Shown one piece after another: positions 20,001-28,900 of a stretch of 64,000 bases of DNA. Both the position numbers and the translations under genes were made by a program. The DNA is taken from the NCBI RefSeq assembly GCF_900107795.1, contig NZ_FNRL01000003.1, positions 1-64,000 of the forward strand, written 5' to 3'. Numbering within the stretch: the stretch's first letter is position 1; each line of letters opens with the position of its first letter. Origin of the DNA: Chitinophaga terrae (ex Kim and Jung 2007) (lineage in GTDB: Bacteria > Bacteroidota > Bacteroidia > Chitinophagales > Chitinophagaceae). The notes below the pieces were generated by a model. That model was not told where the DNA came from and did no database searches. It saw only the letters and a program-made list of their open reading frames with translations.

Positions 20001-21040
20001 GCCTGTACCTGGTCAGGAAATTTGTTACCAGTCATGGAGGCCAGGTATCTTTCGAAAGCATTCCCGGGAACGGAACTACGTTTACCATCTGCCTGCCGGT
20101 AGTTTCTGCGCAAATGGAAAACATACCCGGCCAGGACGAAACGATGGTTACGGATACCTTCCTGGGCATGCTGGCCGAAGACCAGGCGCTTGAAAAGAAT
20201 GCGGAAGAAGAACCGGCTGCAGAAGACGCCCTGGAGATACTGCTTTCCCTACAGCCATCTATGCTCATCGTGGACGATAACGAGCAAATGAGGGAGTATA
20301 TACGCGAGATATTCAGGAGCCGGTTTACCATTTATGAAGCCAGTGATGGGGAAGAAGGCGTTGCCCTGGCCGTGAAATACCTGCCGGATATTGTGATCAG
20401 CGATGTATTGATGGATCAATTGAACGGCATTGATTTTTGCCGGCGCATTAAAAATGACCCGGCATTGGCGCATATTCCAATCGTGCTGCTTACAGGCAGC
20501 GCTTCTGAAGAAACGAAACTCCAGGGGATCGAGGGAGGAGCGGAAGACTACATCACCAAACCATTTGATAAGGAGCTTTTTTCTGCCCGCATACTAAATA
20601 TTATAAGGAGCCGCCATGCCCTGCAACGATATTTTTACAGCGAAGTAACCGGGATGGCAGGAAGCCAGAAGATCCCCAACGAGCACAAAGAATTTATGAA
20701 CCGTTGTATCAGCACGGCGGAAAAGCACCTTTTAGACCCCGATTTCAATATCCGGGTGTTAGCCCGTGAGCTGGGCATCAGCCATTCGTCGTTATACAAA
20801 AAGATCAAGGCGGTTTCCGGGCGTTCGGTAAGCGAGTTTATACGGCTGATCCGTCTTCGTAAAGCTGCCGAGTTGCTGATCACCACCGAATGCAATATAA
20901 GCGAAGCAGCTTATATGGTCGGGTTCAATGACCTGCGATATTTCAGGGAACAGTTTTCCAAGGTCTTCGAGATGACCCCTTCCAAATATCTTCAGCGGTA
21001 CCGCCGGAAATTTGATAAAACCCCCGGCAACCCGGCCTGA
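17039..21040 (+). CDS. Hybrid two-component system sensor/regulator (HTCS) of locus B
   Basis: This single protein of 1333 residues joins sensor, kinase, receiver and DNA-binding parts. After a signal peptide ending in VVAQ come about 14 propeller repeats (IWVGT / LWAGT type, residues about 25-690) and a Y_Y_Y domain, which form the periplasmic glycan sensor. A single membrane helix lies near 753-775. The histidine kinase has the phospho-accepting His813 in NVSHEFRTPL and an ATPase domain about 905-1020. The receiver domain (about 1074-1185) has the phospho-accepting Asp1122 in VISDVLMD. A C-terminal AraC-type helix-turn-helix (about 1225-1325) binds DNA. It lies just before the SusC/SusD genes of locus B, as HTCS genes usually do, and would switch them on when oligosaccharides appear. 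Confidence 0.95.
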   Translation: MRNAFYLLLLFLCSHVVAQHRITGYLGIEQGLSNNSVTCIHRDHKGFMWFGTYDGLNRYDGYAIRSFRNRLHDSTSLAYNRITAILEDPLGNIWVGTKHGLCTYNDSSGLFSQVQYQPCNSNAKQQVVSEIYSIAADKSGNILAGTADKGLLAGKRGKKELYQVPLPSATGPVAYAVAGIVTDEKNNSWLFINGRGLFRYDADNQKIVQVNNQLLAANCLLAAGQGRILAGTDDGLHRYDISTGQWESLSQAAGCSGSKIINLVKDHEGQLWISTDGDGIFIFSEKAGKATVMKAGNDREGLTSNAVYAVYEDKDQRKWIGTLRGGINIIDRQKVRFRTISHVANTRSLVNNFAFSFCEEDGDNIWIGTDGGGISRWNRAREDWQHFVHQPGNVNSLSNNNVTSIVRDKQGNIWAATFGGGINRFDKRRQCFVHYKCIDGREDRFIWKLYLDAAGNLWAGACMGGAFYRYNPQADRFEVFDHSLKDVLTIAEDRNGQLWAGTYSSLVKVNKTGTGHQVFHLNLIVRSLYEDASGNFWVGTEEGGLLNFNRTNGSFTQITEKDGLPGNSILNIIPDNSGNLWMSTYNGVARFGTKDRRIKNFYASDGLQSNQFNYNAALGLSTGEILMGGIKGFNIFHPDSISERTIFPDLRISGLRISNEDAHPTTQVTLSYNKAMFSLDYVALEYSAPDKINYAYFLEGWDKDWNYVRQLRTANYSRLKEGDYILRVKSTNADGIWNPDELKIFIKVLPPWYRTWWAYCIYISLVAGMLYAYRLYQRRQARMDYELQLSRLLVEQEKELNEKKLSFFTNVSHEFRTPLTLIINPVKELLQDGGSENKNLSIVYRNARRLLSLVDQLLLFRKAESEEDKLKIAPLNITDLCRDVFLCFSHQAELKKIRFDFNTEEGLPLIYGDREKLEVAIFNLLSNAFKYTPDEGAISLSITSTTELINIYVKDTGCGISGEIGEKVFERYYQPRTREARRNGFGIGLYLVRKFVTSHGGQVSFESIPGNGTTFTICLPVVSAQMENIPGQDETMVTDTFLGMLAEDQALEKNAEEEPAAEDALEILLSLQPSMLIVDDNEQMREYIREIFRSRFTIYEASDGEEGVALAVKYLPDIVISDVLMDQLNGIDFCRRIKNDPALAHIPIVLLTGSASEETKLQGIEGGAEDYITKPFDKELFSARILNIIRSRHALQRYFYSEVTGMAGSQKIPNEHKEFMNRCISTAEKHLLDPDFNIRVLARELGISHSSLYKKIKAVSGRSVSEFIRLIRLRKAAELLITTECNISEAAYMVGFNDLRYFREQFSKVFEMTPSKYLQRYRRKFDKTPGNPA

Positions 21041-21182
21041 TTTACTATTTTCTCCCCTTATTGTCAGAATCTGTCCCCCCTGCTTTCTGGGAATTCATAC
21101 GATTTTAGCCCCGTCAACCAATATTCAAATTGCATGATCCCTGCCATCGGATCAGATTAAATCCTGAATTACTTAAACGTTT

Positions 21183-24100
21183 ATGAAAAGCTGCGTTATG
21201 AAAAAATGCTACTACGCGCGTTCCTTTTTAAGAGGATACCTTATTCCCGTGCTGTCGCTTTTATTGCTGACCGCCCAGGTATCTATGGCCAACATCCCTG
21301 CCTTTGCCGCCCTTGTTGTAAAGGGAAAGGTTACCGATGAAAAAGGCGGACCACTGATCGGTACAACAGTGGTAGTAGAGGGAACCATCCGTTCTACCTC
21401 TGCCGACGAAAACGGGAATTACCGGATCGATATTCCTGACGGGAGGAATGTACTGGTGTTTTCCTGTATCGGGTACCAGACCCGTAAAGTGCCTATTAAC
21501 GGCAACACGGTAATAAACGTACAACTGCAACCCGACCAGAAAAGTTTGGGAGAGGTGTTCGTTGTAGGTTATGGGGTTCAGAAAAAGATGACAGTGACAG
21601 GCGCTGTTGCTTCCATCGGAACAAAAGACCTGTTGCAAACTCCTGCCGCCAATATCAGCAACATGCTGGTAGGCCGCCTGCCTGGACTTATTGCCGTGCA
21701 GCGAAGCGGAGAACCGGGCCAGGATGGTTCTTCCCTTAAAATACGCGGTATCGGCACACTGGATGCCGGTAAAGGTTCTGACCCGCTTATCATGGTGGAT
21801 GGAGTGGAGCGTTCCAACATCAACCAGATAGATCCCAACGAAATAGAAACTATCAACATCCTTAAAGACGCCTCTTCAACAGCCGTATTCGGGGTACGGG
21901 GCGCTAACGGGGTTATTCTCATCACTACCCGTCGCGGGAAGGTAGGAAAACCTCAATTAAGCCTTACTACCAGCGCAGCGATGCAGAAACCGACCAAGCT
22001 GCCTAAAATGCTCAACAGCTTTGACTATGCCACGCTGAAAAACGAAGCGCTGGCAAATGATGGCAAAGAACCTTATTTCACACAGGACGACCTGGATAAG
22101 TTCCGCTCCGGAACCGATCCTATCTTCCATCCAAGCATCGACTGGTTTAAAATGATGCTGCGTCCTTATTCCATGCAATCGCAGCACAACCTCAATATCA
22201 GCGGAGGTACCGACCTGGCCCGCTACTTCATTTCCGGCGGCTATTTCGATCAGAACGGCGCTTACAGGCACTCGGATTACAACCGCGACTTCAGCGCCAA
22301 TCCAAAGTATAAACGCTATAATTTCCGCTCCAATTTCGACTTCGATGTTACCCGCATGTTTACCATCAAAGTAAACCTCGCAGGGCAGGTAGAAGATCAG
22401 AATTACCCGGGCAAATCGGCCGCCGATATATTTTTTGATGTACTGAAAGCGAATCCCTTCAGCAGTCCCGGGATTATCGATAATAAACTGGTGACGCTGG
22501 ACAAGGCCGTAAATGGTACCAATCCGCTGATGACCATGCTGAACGCAGGTTACCAGCAGATCTTCAAAAGCAATATCAACGCATCCGTAATATTGGGTCA
22601 TAAGCTGGACTTCATCACACCGGGCCTCTCTGCCAGGGGAACCGTGGCCTACGACAGTTGGTACCAGCATTCTGTTACCCGGTCAAAAAACAATGTGACC
22701 TACCTGGTAGTAAAAGATCCCAATAACGATGCTAACGTGCTGTTCGTTCCACAGGGCGAGGAAACCACTTTAGGCTTCAGCGAATCATACGGCAAGAACA
22801 GGAAAGTATACACGGAGCTGGCGCTCGACTATAGCCGGGCTTTCGGTCCGCACAATGTTGGCGGCCTGTTGCTCTATAACCAAAGCAAAGCATATGCGCC
22901 AGGGTTAACCTACAAAGTGCCCAATGCTTACCAGGGACTTGTAGGTCGTGTTACCTATAACTATAAAAGCCGCTACCTGCTCGAGTTTAACATGGGATAT
23001 AACGGTTCCGAAAACTTTCCTGAAGGAAAACGTTTCGGCTGGTTCCCTGCTTATTCAGCCGGCTGGGTAGCCTCTGAAGAGTCGTTCTTCCCTAAAACGG
23101 ATTTGATCACTTTCCTTAAGGTCAGGGGATCTTATGGAGAAGTAGGCAATGATAAGATCTCGGATATCTTTAACGGCGGTCAGCGCTTCCTGTACCTGCC
23201 TTCTACTTACGGTTATGGCGGCGGTTACAACTTCGGGGAAGTGGGCAGTTCCTATCAATGGTTCGGCGGCTCGTACGAAGGCCAGTTGGGAAACCCCGAC
23301 GTTACCTGGGAACGTGCTGTAAAATCGAATATCGGGCTGGAACTTAAACTGTTCCACGACCGGTTTTCATTCACCGGCGACTACTTCGAGGAAAAACGCG
23401 ACAATATCCTTGCCCAGCGCGGCGCCGTACCCGGTATTGTTGGAGTATCAGGCCTTCCTGCCTATAATCTTGGCCGCGTGAGCAACAAAGGATTTGAACT
23501 GGAACTGGGTTGGACCGATCATATAGGTAAACTGAACTACTGGGTAAAAGGCAACTATTCCTTCGCCCGTAATAAAGTGCTGTTTAAAGACGAAGCGCCT
23601 AAAACATACGCCTACCAGAATGAAACAGGAAATCCTGTTGGTCAATACATTGGCCTGATCGCAGAGGGCTTATATAATACAATGGACGAGATCAATGATC
23701 CTAAAAGACCGCAATCGTCTTTTGCGGCAGGCACGGGAGGCCGCGATGGTCTGAAACCCGGCGATATCCGTTACCGCGATGTAAATGGCGATGGGATCAT
23801 CAACAACGACGACCGCATGCCAATGGGTTACTCTCCCTTCCCGCAGATCATTTACGGTTTCTCTGTAGGCGGCAACTATAAAGGATTCGACTTTTCCGTA
23901 TTGTTCCAGGGGGCAGACAGGGTATCGGTATACCTGGATCAGATGGCGGCATGGCCGTTTGATACGGATTGGCGGAATGCTATGCAGATCCACCTGGAAA
24001 GATGGACAGAAGAAAGATACAAGGCCGGCGACCCGATCAACTTTCCGCGTCTTTCTCCCAGCCCCGCAGGCCACAACTACCAATATTCCAGTTACTGGTT

Positions 24101-24326
24101 AAAAGACGCCAGCTACCTGCGGTTAAAGAATGCTGAGATAGGATATACTTTCCGCAAAGGTTTCCTCAACCGGGTGAAAATAAGCAGTCTCCGTGTTTAT
24201 GTGAATGGTCTGAACCTCGTTACCTGGTCTGGCCTCCAGACTTATGATCCTGAAGCGCCTGCAGGCCGCGGACAGTTTTACCCTCAGCAAAAAGTGTTTA
24301 ACGCGGGTTTGAACCTGCAGTTCTAA
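21183..24326 (+). CDS. SusC/RagA-family TonB-linked transporter (locus B, first)
   Basis: The 1047-residue outer-membrane transporter has a signal peptide (core LIPVLSLLLLTAQVSMA), a carboxypeptidase-regulatory-like domain (about 45-125, GKVTDEKGGPLIGTTVVVEG), the TonB-contact stretch VFVVGYGVQKK, the plug with signature INILKDASSTAVFGVRGANG, and a barrel ending in NAGLNLQF. ATGs at 21183 and 21198 are both possible starts. It lies 142 bases after the hybrid sensor gene and pairs with the SusD gene 10 bases downstream. Its barrel resembles that of the second SusC of this locus along most of its length (shared blocks such as YNGSENFP and GKRFG), so the two look like diverged duplicates. Confidence 0.95.
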   Translation: MKSCVMKKCYYARSFLRGYLIPVLSLLLLTAQVSMANIPAFAALVVKGKVTDEKGGPLIGTTVVVEGTIRSTSADENGNYRIDIPDGRNVLVFSCIGYQTRKVPINGNTVINVQLQPDQKSLGEVFVVGYGVQKKMTVTGAVASIGTKDLLQTPAANISNMLVGRLPGLIAVQRSGEPGQDGSSLKIRGIGTLDAGKGSDPLIMVDGVERSNINQIDPNEIETINILKDASSTAVFGVRGANGVILITTRRGKVGKPQLSLTTSAAMQKPTKLPKMLNSFDYATLKNEALANDGKEPYFTQDDLDKFRSGTDPIFHPSIDWFKMMLRPYSMQSQHNLNISGGTDLARYFISGGYFDQNGAYRHSDYNRDFSANPKYKRYNFRSNFDFDVTRMFTIKVNLAGQVEDQNYPGKSAADIFFDVLKANPFSSPGIIDNKLVTLDKAVNGTNPLMTMLNAGYQQIFKSNINASVILGHKLDFITPGLSARGTVAYDSWYQHSVTRSKNNVTYLVVKDPNNDANVLFVPQGEETTLGFSESYGKNRKVYTELALDYSRAFGPHNVGGLLLYNQSKAYAPGLTYKVPNAYQGLVGRVTYNYKSRYLLEFNMGYNGSENFPEGKRFGWFPAYSAGWVASEESFFPKTDLITFLKVRGSYGEVGNDKISDIFNGGQRFLYLPSTYGYGGGYNFGEVGSSYQWFGGSYEGQLGNPDVTWERAVKSNIGLELKLFHDRFSFTGDYFEEKRDNILAQRGAVPGIVGVSGLPAYNLGRVSNKGFELELGWTDHIGKLNYWVKGNYSFARNKVLFKDEAPKTYAYQNETGNPVGQYIGLIAEGLYNTMDEINDPKRPQSSFAAGTGGRDGLKPGDIRYRDVNGDGIINNDDRMPMGYSPFPQIIYGFSVGGNYKGFDFSVLFQGADRVSVYLDQMAAWPFDTDWRNAMQIHLERWTEERYKAGDPINFPRLSPSPAGHNYQYSSYWLKDASYLRLKNAEIGYTFRKGFLNRVKISSLRVYVNGLNLVTWSGLQTYDPEAPAGRGQFYPQQKVFNAGLNLQF

Positions 24327-24336
24327 AATTCGAACT

Positions 24337-26064
24337 ATGCGACGTTTAATATATGCAATTATAGCCGGCGTGTTGTATCTCGCCTCCCATTCATGCAGCA
24401 AGGATTTCCTCGAGAAGCCGCCATCAGTGGATATCACAGAGGATACAGTATTCTCGAAGATCCGGAATGCAGAAACCTTCCTGTGGAGCACCTATGCAGC
24501 CAGCATGCCATCGGGTTTTCCTACGGGCTGGAGTGCCAACACCAGCGGCGGCATAGTAGCCGGCGTACTGGCAGCCGCTTGTGATGAAGGAGACATTGCC
24601 GATAGCTGGCCTGGCGCCAACCGCTTCAATGAAGGCCAGTGGGGACCTAATGATAACCCGGAAGATGATTTCAGCGCCCATTACCAGGCTATCCGCCGTG
24701 CGAATATTTTCATGGAACGGATTGGCGATGTGCCGGATGCAGAATCTGGCTACAAAAACCAACTGAAAGCAGAAGCGCAGTTCCTGCGCGCACTGCAATA
24801 TTTCGAACTGGTGAAAAGATATGGAGGCGTACCGCTTGTTACCAAACGCCTCTTGAACAGCGATAATCTCAAGCTGCCCCGCAATACCCTTAACGATTGC
24901 ATTAACCTGATCGTAAGCGATTGCGATGCTGCCTATGCCGCGCTTCCTGCGAACCAGGAAGGCTATTTGAGAGGAAGGGTACACCGCGGTGCAGCCCTTG
25001 CGTTGAAATCACGGGTACTCCTATACGCTGCGAGCCCGCTGTTCAATACTAACCAACCTTATGTTTCAGCGAGTGGCGACGTAGCGTCGCTGGTTTGCCT
25101 GGGCGCACAGGATAATTCCCGCTGGCAGAAAGCGGCAGATGCGGCAAAAGCAGTGCTGGACTGGGCTGCCGCGGGCAATAGTCACCTCATCACCGACCAG
25201 GGAGTGGAAGGCAATTATGAATATGCCTGGTCGCAGCCTGATAATGCGGAGATCATTCTCGCCAATAAGTCAAATGGCTGGTGGGGCATTTATGGCGATT
25301 ATTTCAACTTTACCATGCCGGCAGGTATTTATGGAGGATGGTATGGCATTACCGTTCCGCTGAATTTTGTGAAGCAGTATGAGAAAAGAACAGGCGGGCC
25401 TCAAACCTGGCCAGCATCCGGGGACAATGCCAACCAGCTCTATGCAGAACTGGACCCGCGCTTTAAACAATCCATCGGCTACAACGGGGCTAAATGGAAT
25501 AATGAGATTGGCAACCTGCAAATGTATATCAAGCCGGATGGCAAACCTGCGCCTAATGGCGGCGACAGGGGAGGCGGCCAATGGATGCGCAAGTTCCTGC
25601 CTCAATCCGTTACCTGGGCCTCCTACGGCGCAACCCTGAACTGGCCGGTATTCCGGTTGGCCGAGTTTTACCTCAACTATGCAGAAGCGCTTAACGAAGC
25701 GCAGGGGCCGTCGGCAGAGGTCTATAATGCTGTTAACGCTATTCGCAGCAGATCAGGTATGCCGCCGCTTTCGGGCTTGAACCAGCAGTCGATGCGCGAA
25801 GCGATCCGCCGCGAACGCGCAGTGGAACTGGCATTCGAAGAACATCGCTACTGGGATGTACGCCGCTGGAAAATTGCCGGCCAGGAAGGCGTGATGAAAG
25901 GAGATATGCTCGGCCTGCGCCTGCGGCCTGTCAGCGGCTCAACTGAATTTCACTTCGACCAGGTAGTGTTCGAAAAAAGAGTGTGGGAAGATAAGATGTA
26001 TCTCTATCCGTTCCCTAATACCGAAATATACAAGCAATACCTTGTTCAGAATCCAGGATGGTAA
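24337..26064 (+). CDS. SusD/RagB-family lipoprotein (locus B, first)
   Basis: The 575-residue glycan-binding lipoprotein has its lipid-bearing cysteine in ASHSCSKDFLEKPP, a typical start for SusD proteins. The N-terminal part has TPR-like helices with AQFLRALQYFELVKRYGGVPLV, a hallmark block. The C-terminal block reads FRLAEFYLNYAEALNEAQG, RSRSGMPPL and RERAVELAFEEHRYWDVRRW. It is partner of the SusC protein just upstream. A 31-base gap follows before the next SusC gene. Confidence 0.95.
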   Translation: MRRLIYAIIAGVLYLASHSCSKDFLEKPPSVDITEDTVFSKIRNAETFLWSTYAASMPSGFPTGWSANTSGGIVAGVLAAACDEGDIADSWPGANRFNEGQWGPNDNPEDDFSAHYQAIRRANIFMERIGDVPDAESGYKNQLKAEAQFLRALQYFELVKRYGGVPLVTKRLLNSDNLKLPRNTLNDCINLIVSDCDAAYAALPANQEGYLRGRVHRGAALALKSRVLLYAASPLFNTNQPYVSASGDVASLVCLGAQDNSRWQKAADAAKAVLDWAAAGNSHLITDQGVEGNYEYAWSQPDNAEIILANKSNGWWGIYGDYFNFTMPAGIYGGWYGITVPLNFVKQYEKRTGGPQTWPASGDNANQLYAELDPRFKQSIGYNGAKWNNEIGNLQMYIKPDGKPAPNGGDRGGGQWMRKFLPQSVTWASYGATLNWPVFRLAEFYLNYAEALNEAQGPSAEVYNAVNAIRSRSGMPPLSGLNQQSMREAIRRERAVELAFEEHRYWDVRRWKIAGQEGVMKGDMLGLRLRPVSGSTEFHFDQVVFEKRVWEDKMYLYPFPNTEIYKQYLVQNPGW

Positions 26065-26095
26065 TAGGGGAGATGCAACCAAAAACTAATTCATT

Positions 26096-28882
26096 ATGCA
26101 AACCAGACATAAAATATTTGCAGTTTTTATAAGTCTTCAGTCGCTTGCCTTTGCGCATGCCTATGCGCAGCAATTGCCTGATAGCAGCCGTTCACTGAGG
26201 GATTCCAGTCGCTTGCCCGTAGCTTACGGCCTGCAGCCCGCCTGGCAGATCACCAGCGCGCAATCGCATATCAGCGGCGACCAGTTGCGGCCTTCTTCTG
26301 CCGCCACATTAAGCAACGCATTATATGGCCGGCTGCCGGGATTAACGGTGCTGCAAGGGAGCGGAGAACCCGGTTACGATGTGCCGGGACTGGCGATCCG
26401 CGGACTGGCATCTTACAGGAATACCGACATCCTCACTTTCGTAGATGGATTTGAAAGTCCTTTTGATCAGCTGACCGCCGACGAGATCGATAAGATAACA
26501 GTACTGAAAGACGCCGCCGCCACAGCTATGTACGGCATGCGCGGCGCCAACGGGGTGCTGCTGGTAACTACCAAACGCGGTATGGCAGGAAAACCTAAAA
26601 TTACATTCGGCGCTCAAACAGGCTGGCAAAGCCCTACCAGGCTTCCCGAATTCCTCGATTCCTACAATTATGCAACATTGTATAACGAGGCAAGGAGGAA
26701 CGACGGGCAACCGGAACGCTATTCAGCAGCGGATCTTGAAGCCTACCGCTCCCAAAGCGATCCTTATTTTCACCCGGATGTGAACTGGTATGACGAGGTG
26801 TTGAAGAAATCTGCACCTATGTCGAACTATCAACTCAACGTCAGCGGAGGTAATGATAACGCACGTTTCTTCGTGTTGCTGAATGTACTGAAAAATACAG
26901 GTCTCTATAAAAATACAGATCGTAAAAGAGAGGAAAACTCCAATGCGAATTTCCTGCGATATAACTTCCGGTCGAATGTCGACATCAATGTAACAAAAAG
27001 ATTGAGCGCGTCGCTGGACCTGGCCGGCCGGGTGGAAGACAGGACATATCCCGGCACGGGCGCCGGCAATATCTGGGACAATATGATGCTGATCCCGCCA
27101 AACGCGTTCCCGGTAAAGAACCCGGATGGCAGCTACGGAGGAGCATCCATCTACCGCAACAACCCGGTAGGGCTGGTGTTGGCTAAAGGTGTGGCGAGTA
27201 CCCACGACCGTAACATGCAGGCAACGATGCGCCTCAAATACGACTTAGACCAGGTTACCAAAGGCCTGGCTATTTCAGGAGCCATTTCTTTCAACAACTG
27301 GTTCAGGGGCAACGACGACAAGCAAAAAGACTTTGCCGTATACCAACTGCTGCGCGGAACTTCAGGAGATACCATCTACAACAAGTTCGGTGACAACACC
27401 ACGGCATCAGTCAATGATGGGCAAAATAACCAGTGGCGACGCACTAATACCCTGTTCAACCTGACTTACGACAGATCGTTCGGGAAAAGTGATATCAATG
27501 CGCTGTTGCAATACCAGCAGGACGTATATACTATTTCCGGCAACAACGTTCCTTTTGCGCACCAGGGCGCCGGCGGGCGTATCACCTATTCTTACAGCCG
27601 GAAGTATATTGCTGAACTGACATTCGGCTATAATGGTTCAGAGAATTTTCCCAAGGGCAAACGATTTGGTTTCTTCCCTGCATTGTCCGCAGGCTGGATA
27701 CTGTCGCGGGAAGCATTCCTGCAATCTGCCGGTTGGATCGATTTCCTGAAGCTGCGCGCTTCATACGGCCTGGCAGGAAATGACCAGGTAGGAGGAAGAA
27801 GGTTCCCTTACCAGCAATACTACTATGGCGGCAATGGCTACTACTTCGGTACAGACAACCATTATGCCGGCGGCATGGATGAGGGCAGCCTTGGAAACCC
27901 GAATGTGACCTGGGAAAAAGCGAGAAAAGCAAACATCGGAGTGGAAGGAAATTTCTTCAGGAACCGGCTGAACTTTGTATTGGATGTTTTTCATGAAAGA
28001 AGAACAGATATCCTCGCAGAACGCTCTTCTTCAATTCCGGGCTATATAGGAGTGGGACTGCCTTCTGAAAATATAGGTATTGTGAACAACAAGGGATTGG
28101 AAGTGAGTCTTGGTTTTGAAGAAAACAATGCAAAGGGTATCGGGTATTTCATCAATGCCTCAGCATCGTATGCACATAACAAAATTGAGTATATGGCCGA
28201 GGCGCAGCGACCCTTTGCTTACCTGAACCGTACCGGTCAGTCTATAGGGCAGCCATTCGGTTTACAGGCTATAGGATTTTTTAAAGATGAAGCGGAGATA
28301 GCAGCCAGCCCAAGACAAACATTTGCGCCGGTAAAACCAGGCGATATCAAATACAAAGATCAGAATGGAGACGGGATCATAGATATCTATGACGAAGTAG
28401 CGATTGGTAAACCTTCCATTGCCGCATGGACCTTCGGTTTGCACACCGGTATCCGCTTTAAAGGGTTATCGCTGGAAGCGTTCTTCCAGGGAGCGACAGG
28501 CCGCAGTGTAATGCTGCAGGGCCCATTGGTGTGGGCATTTGTAAACGATGCAAAAGCCGCTCCGCTGGCGTTGGGACGATGGACGCCTGAAACAGCCGCC
28601 ACTGCTACTTATCCGCGCCTGACAACCACTGCAAATGATAACAATTACAGGGCTTCAGATTTCTGGCAGCGTAACGGGAACTTCCTTCGCCTGCGCAACG
28701 TGGAATTAGGATATACCTTGCCGGCAAAAGTATCGAAGATCGTATCGCTTCAGCAAACCTATCTGTATGTGAACGCGGTGAACCTGTTTACGATAGACGC
28801 GGTGAAGCTGACCGACCCTGAAGTGCTGATCGGTTACCCGGTAATGAAATCCGTGAACATTGGTATCCGCGTGCAGATGTAA
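26096..28882 (+). CDS. SusC-family transporter lacking the N-terminal regulatory-like domain (locus B, second)
   Basis: This 928-residue protein is about 120 residues shorter than the preceding SusC because the carboxypeptidase-regulatory-like domain is missing: after the signal peptide (HAYAQQ) only about 25 residues precede the stretch LPVAYGLQPAW, where the TonB-contact region VGYG is expected. Plug and barrel are complete, with ITVLKDAAATAMYGMRGANG as SusC signature and the end VNIGIRVQM. Shared blocks with the first SusC of locus B (YNYATLYNEA versus FDYATLKNEA, YNGSENFPKGKRFG) show a duplication followed by divergence. SusC proteins without the extra domain are known, so it is probably functional. 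It pairs with the SusD gene 18 bases downstream. Confidence 0.92.
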   Translation: MQTRHKIFAVFISLQSLAFAHAYAQQLPDSSRSLRDSSRLPVAYGLQPAWQITSAQSHISGDQLRPSSAATLSNALYGRLPGLTVLQGSGEPGYDVPGLAIRGLASYRNTDILTFVDGFESPFDQLTADEIDKITVLKDAAATAMYGMRGANGVLLVTTKRGMAGKPKITFGAQTGWQSPTRLPEFLDSYNYATLYNEARRNDGQPERYSAADLEAYRSQSDPYFHPDVNWYDEVLKKSAPMSNYQLNVSGGNDNARFFVLLNVLKNTGLYKNTDRKREENSNANFLRYNFRSNVDINVTKRLSASLDLAGRVEDRTYPGTGAGNIWDNMMLIPPNAFPVKNPDGSYGGASIYRNNPVGLVLAKGVASTHDRNMQATMRLKYDLDQVTKGLAISGAISFNNWFRGNDDKQKDFAVYQLLRGTSGDTIYNKFGDNTTASVNDGQNNQWRRTNTLFNLTYDRSFGKSDINALLQYQQDVYTISGNNVPFAHQGAGGRITYSYSRKYIAELTFGYNGSENFPKGKRFGFFPALSAGWILSREAFLQSAGWIDFLKLRASYGLAGNDQVGGRRFPYQQYYYGGNGYYFGTDNHYAGGMDEGSLGNPNVTWEKARKANIGVEGNFFRNRLNFVLDVFHERRTDILAERSSSIPGYIGVGLPSENIGIVNNKGLEVSLGFEENNAKGIGYFINASASYAHNKIEYMAEAQRPFAYLNRTGQSIGQPFGLQAIGFFKDEAEIAASPRQTFAPVKPGDIKYKDQNGDGIIDIYDEVAIGKPSIAAWTFGLHTGIRFKGLSLEAFFQGATGRSVMLQGPLVWAFVNDAKAAPLALGRWTPETAATATYPRLTTTANDNNYRASDFWQRNGNFLRLRNVELGYTLPAKVSKIVSLQQTYLYVNAVNLFTIDAVKLTDPEVLIGYPVMKSVNIGIRVQM

Positions 28883-28900
28883 TCTTTAAAAAAGACGTTT

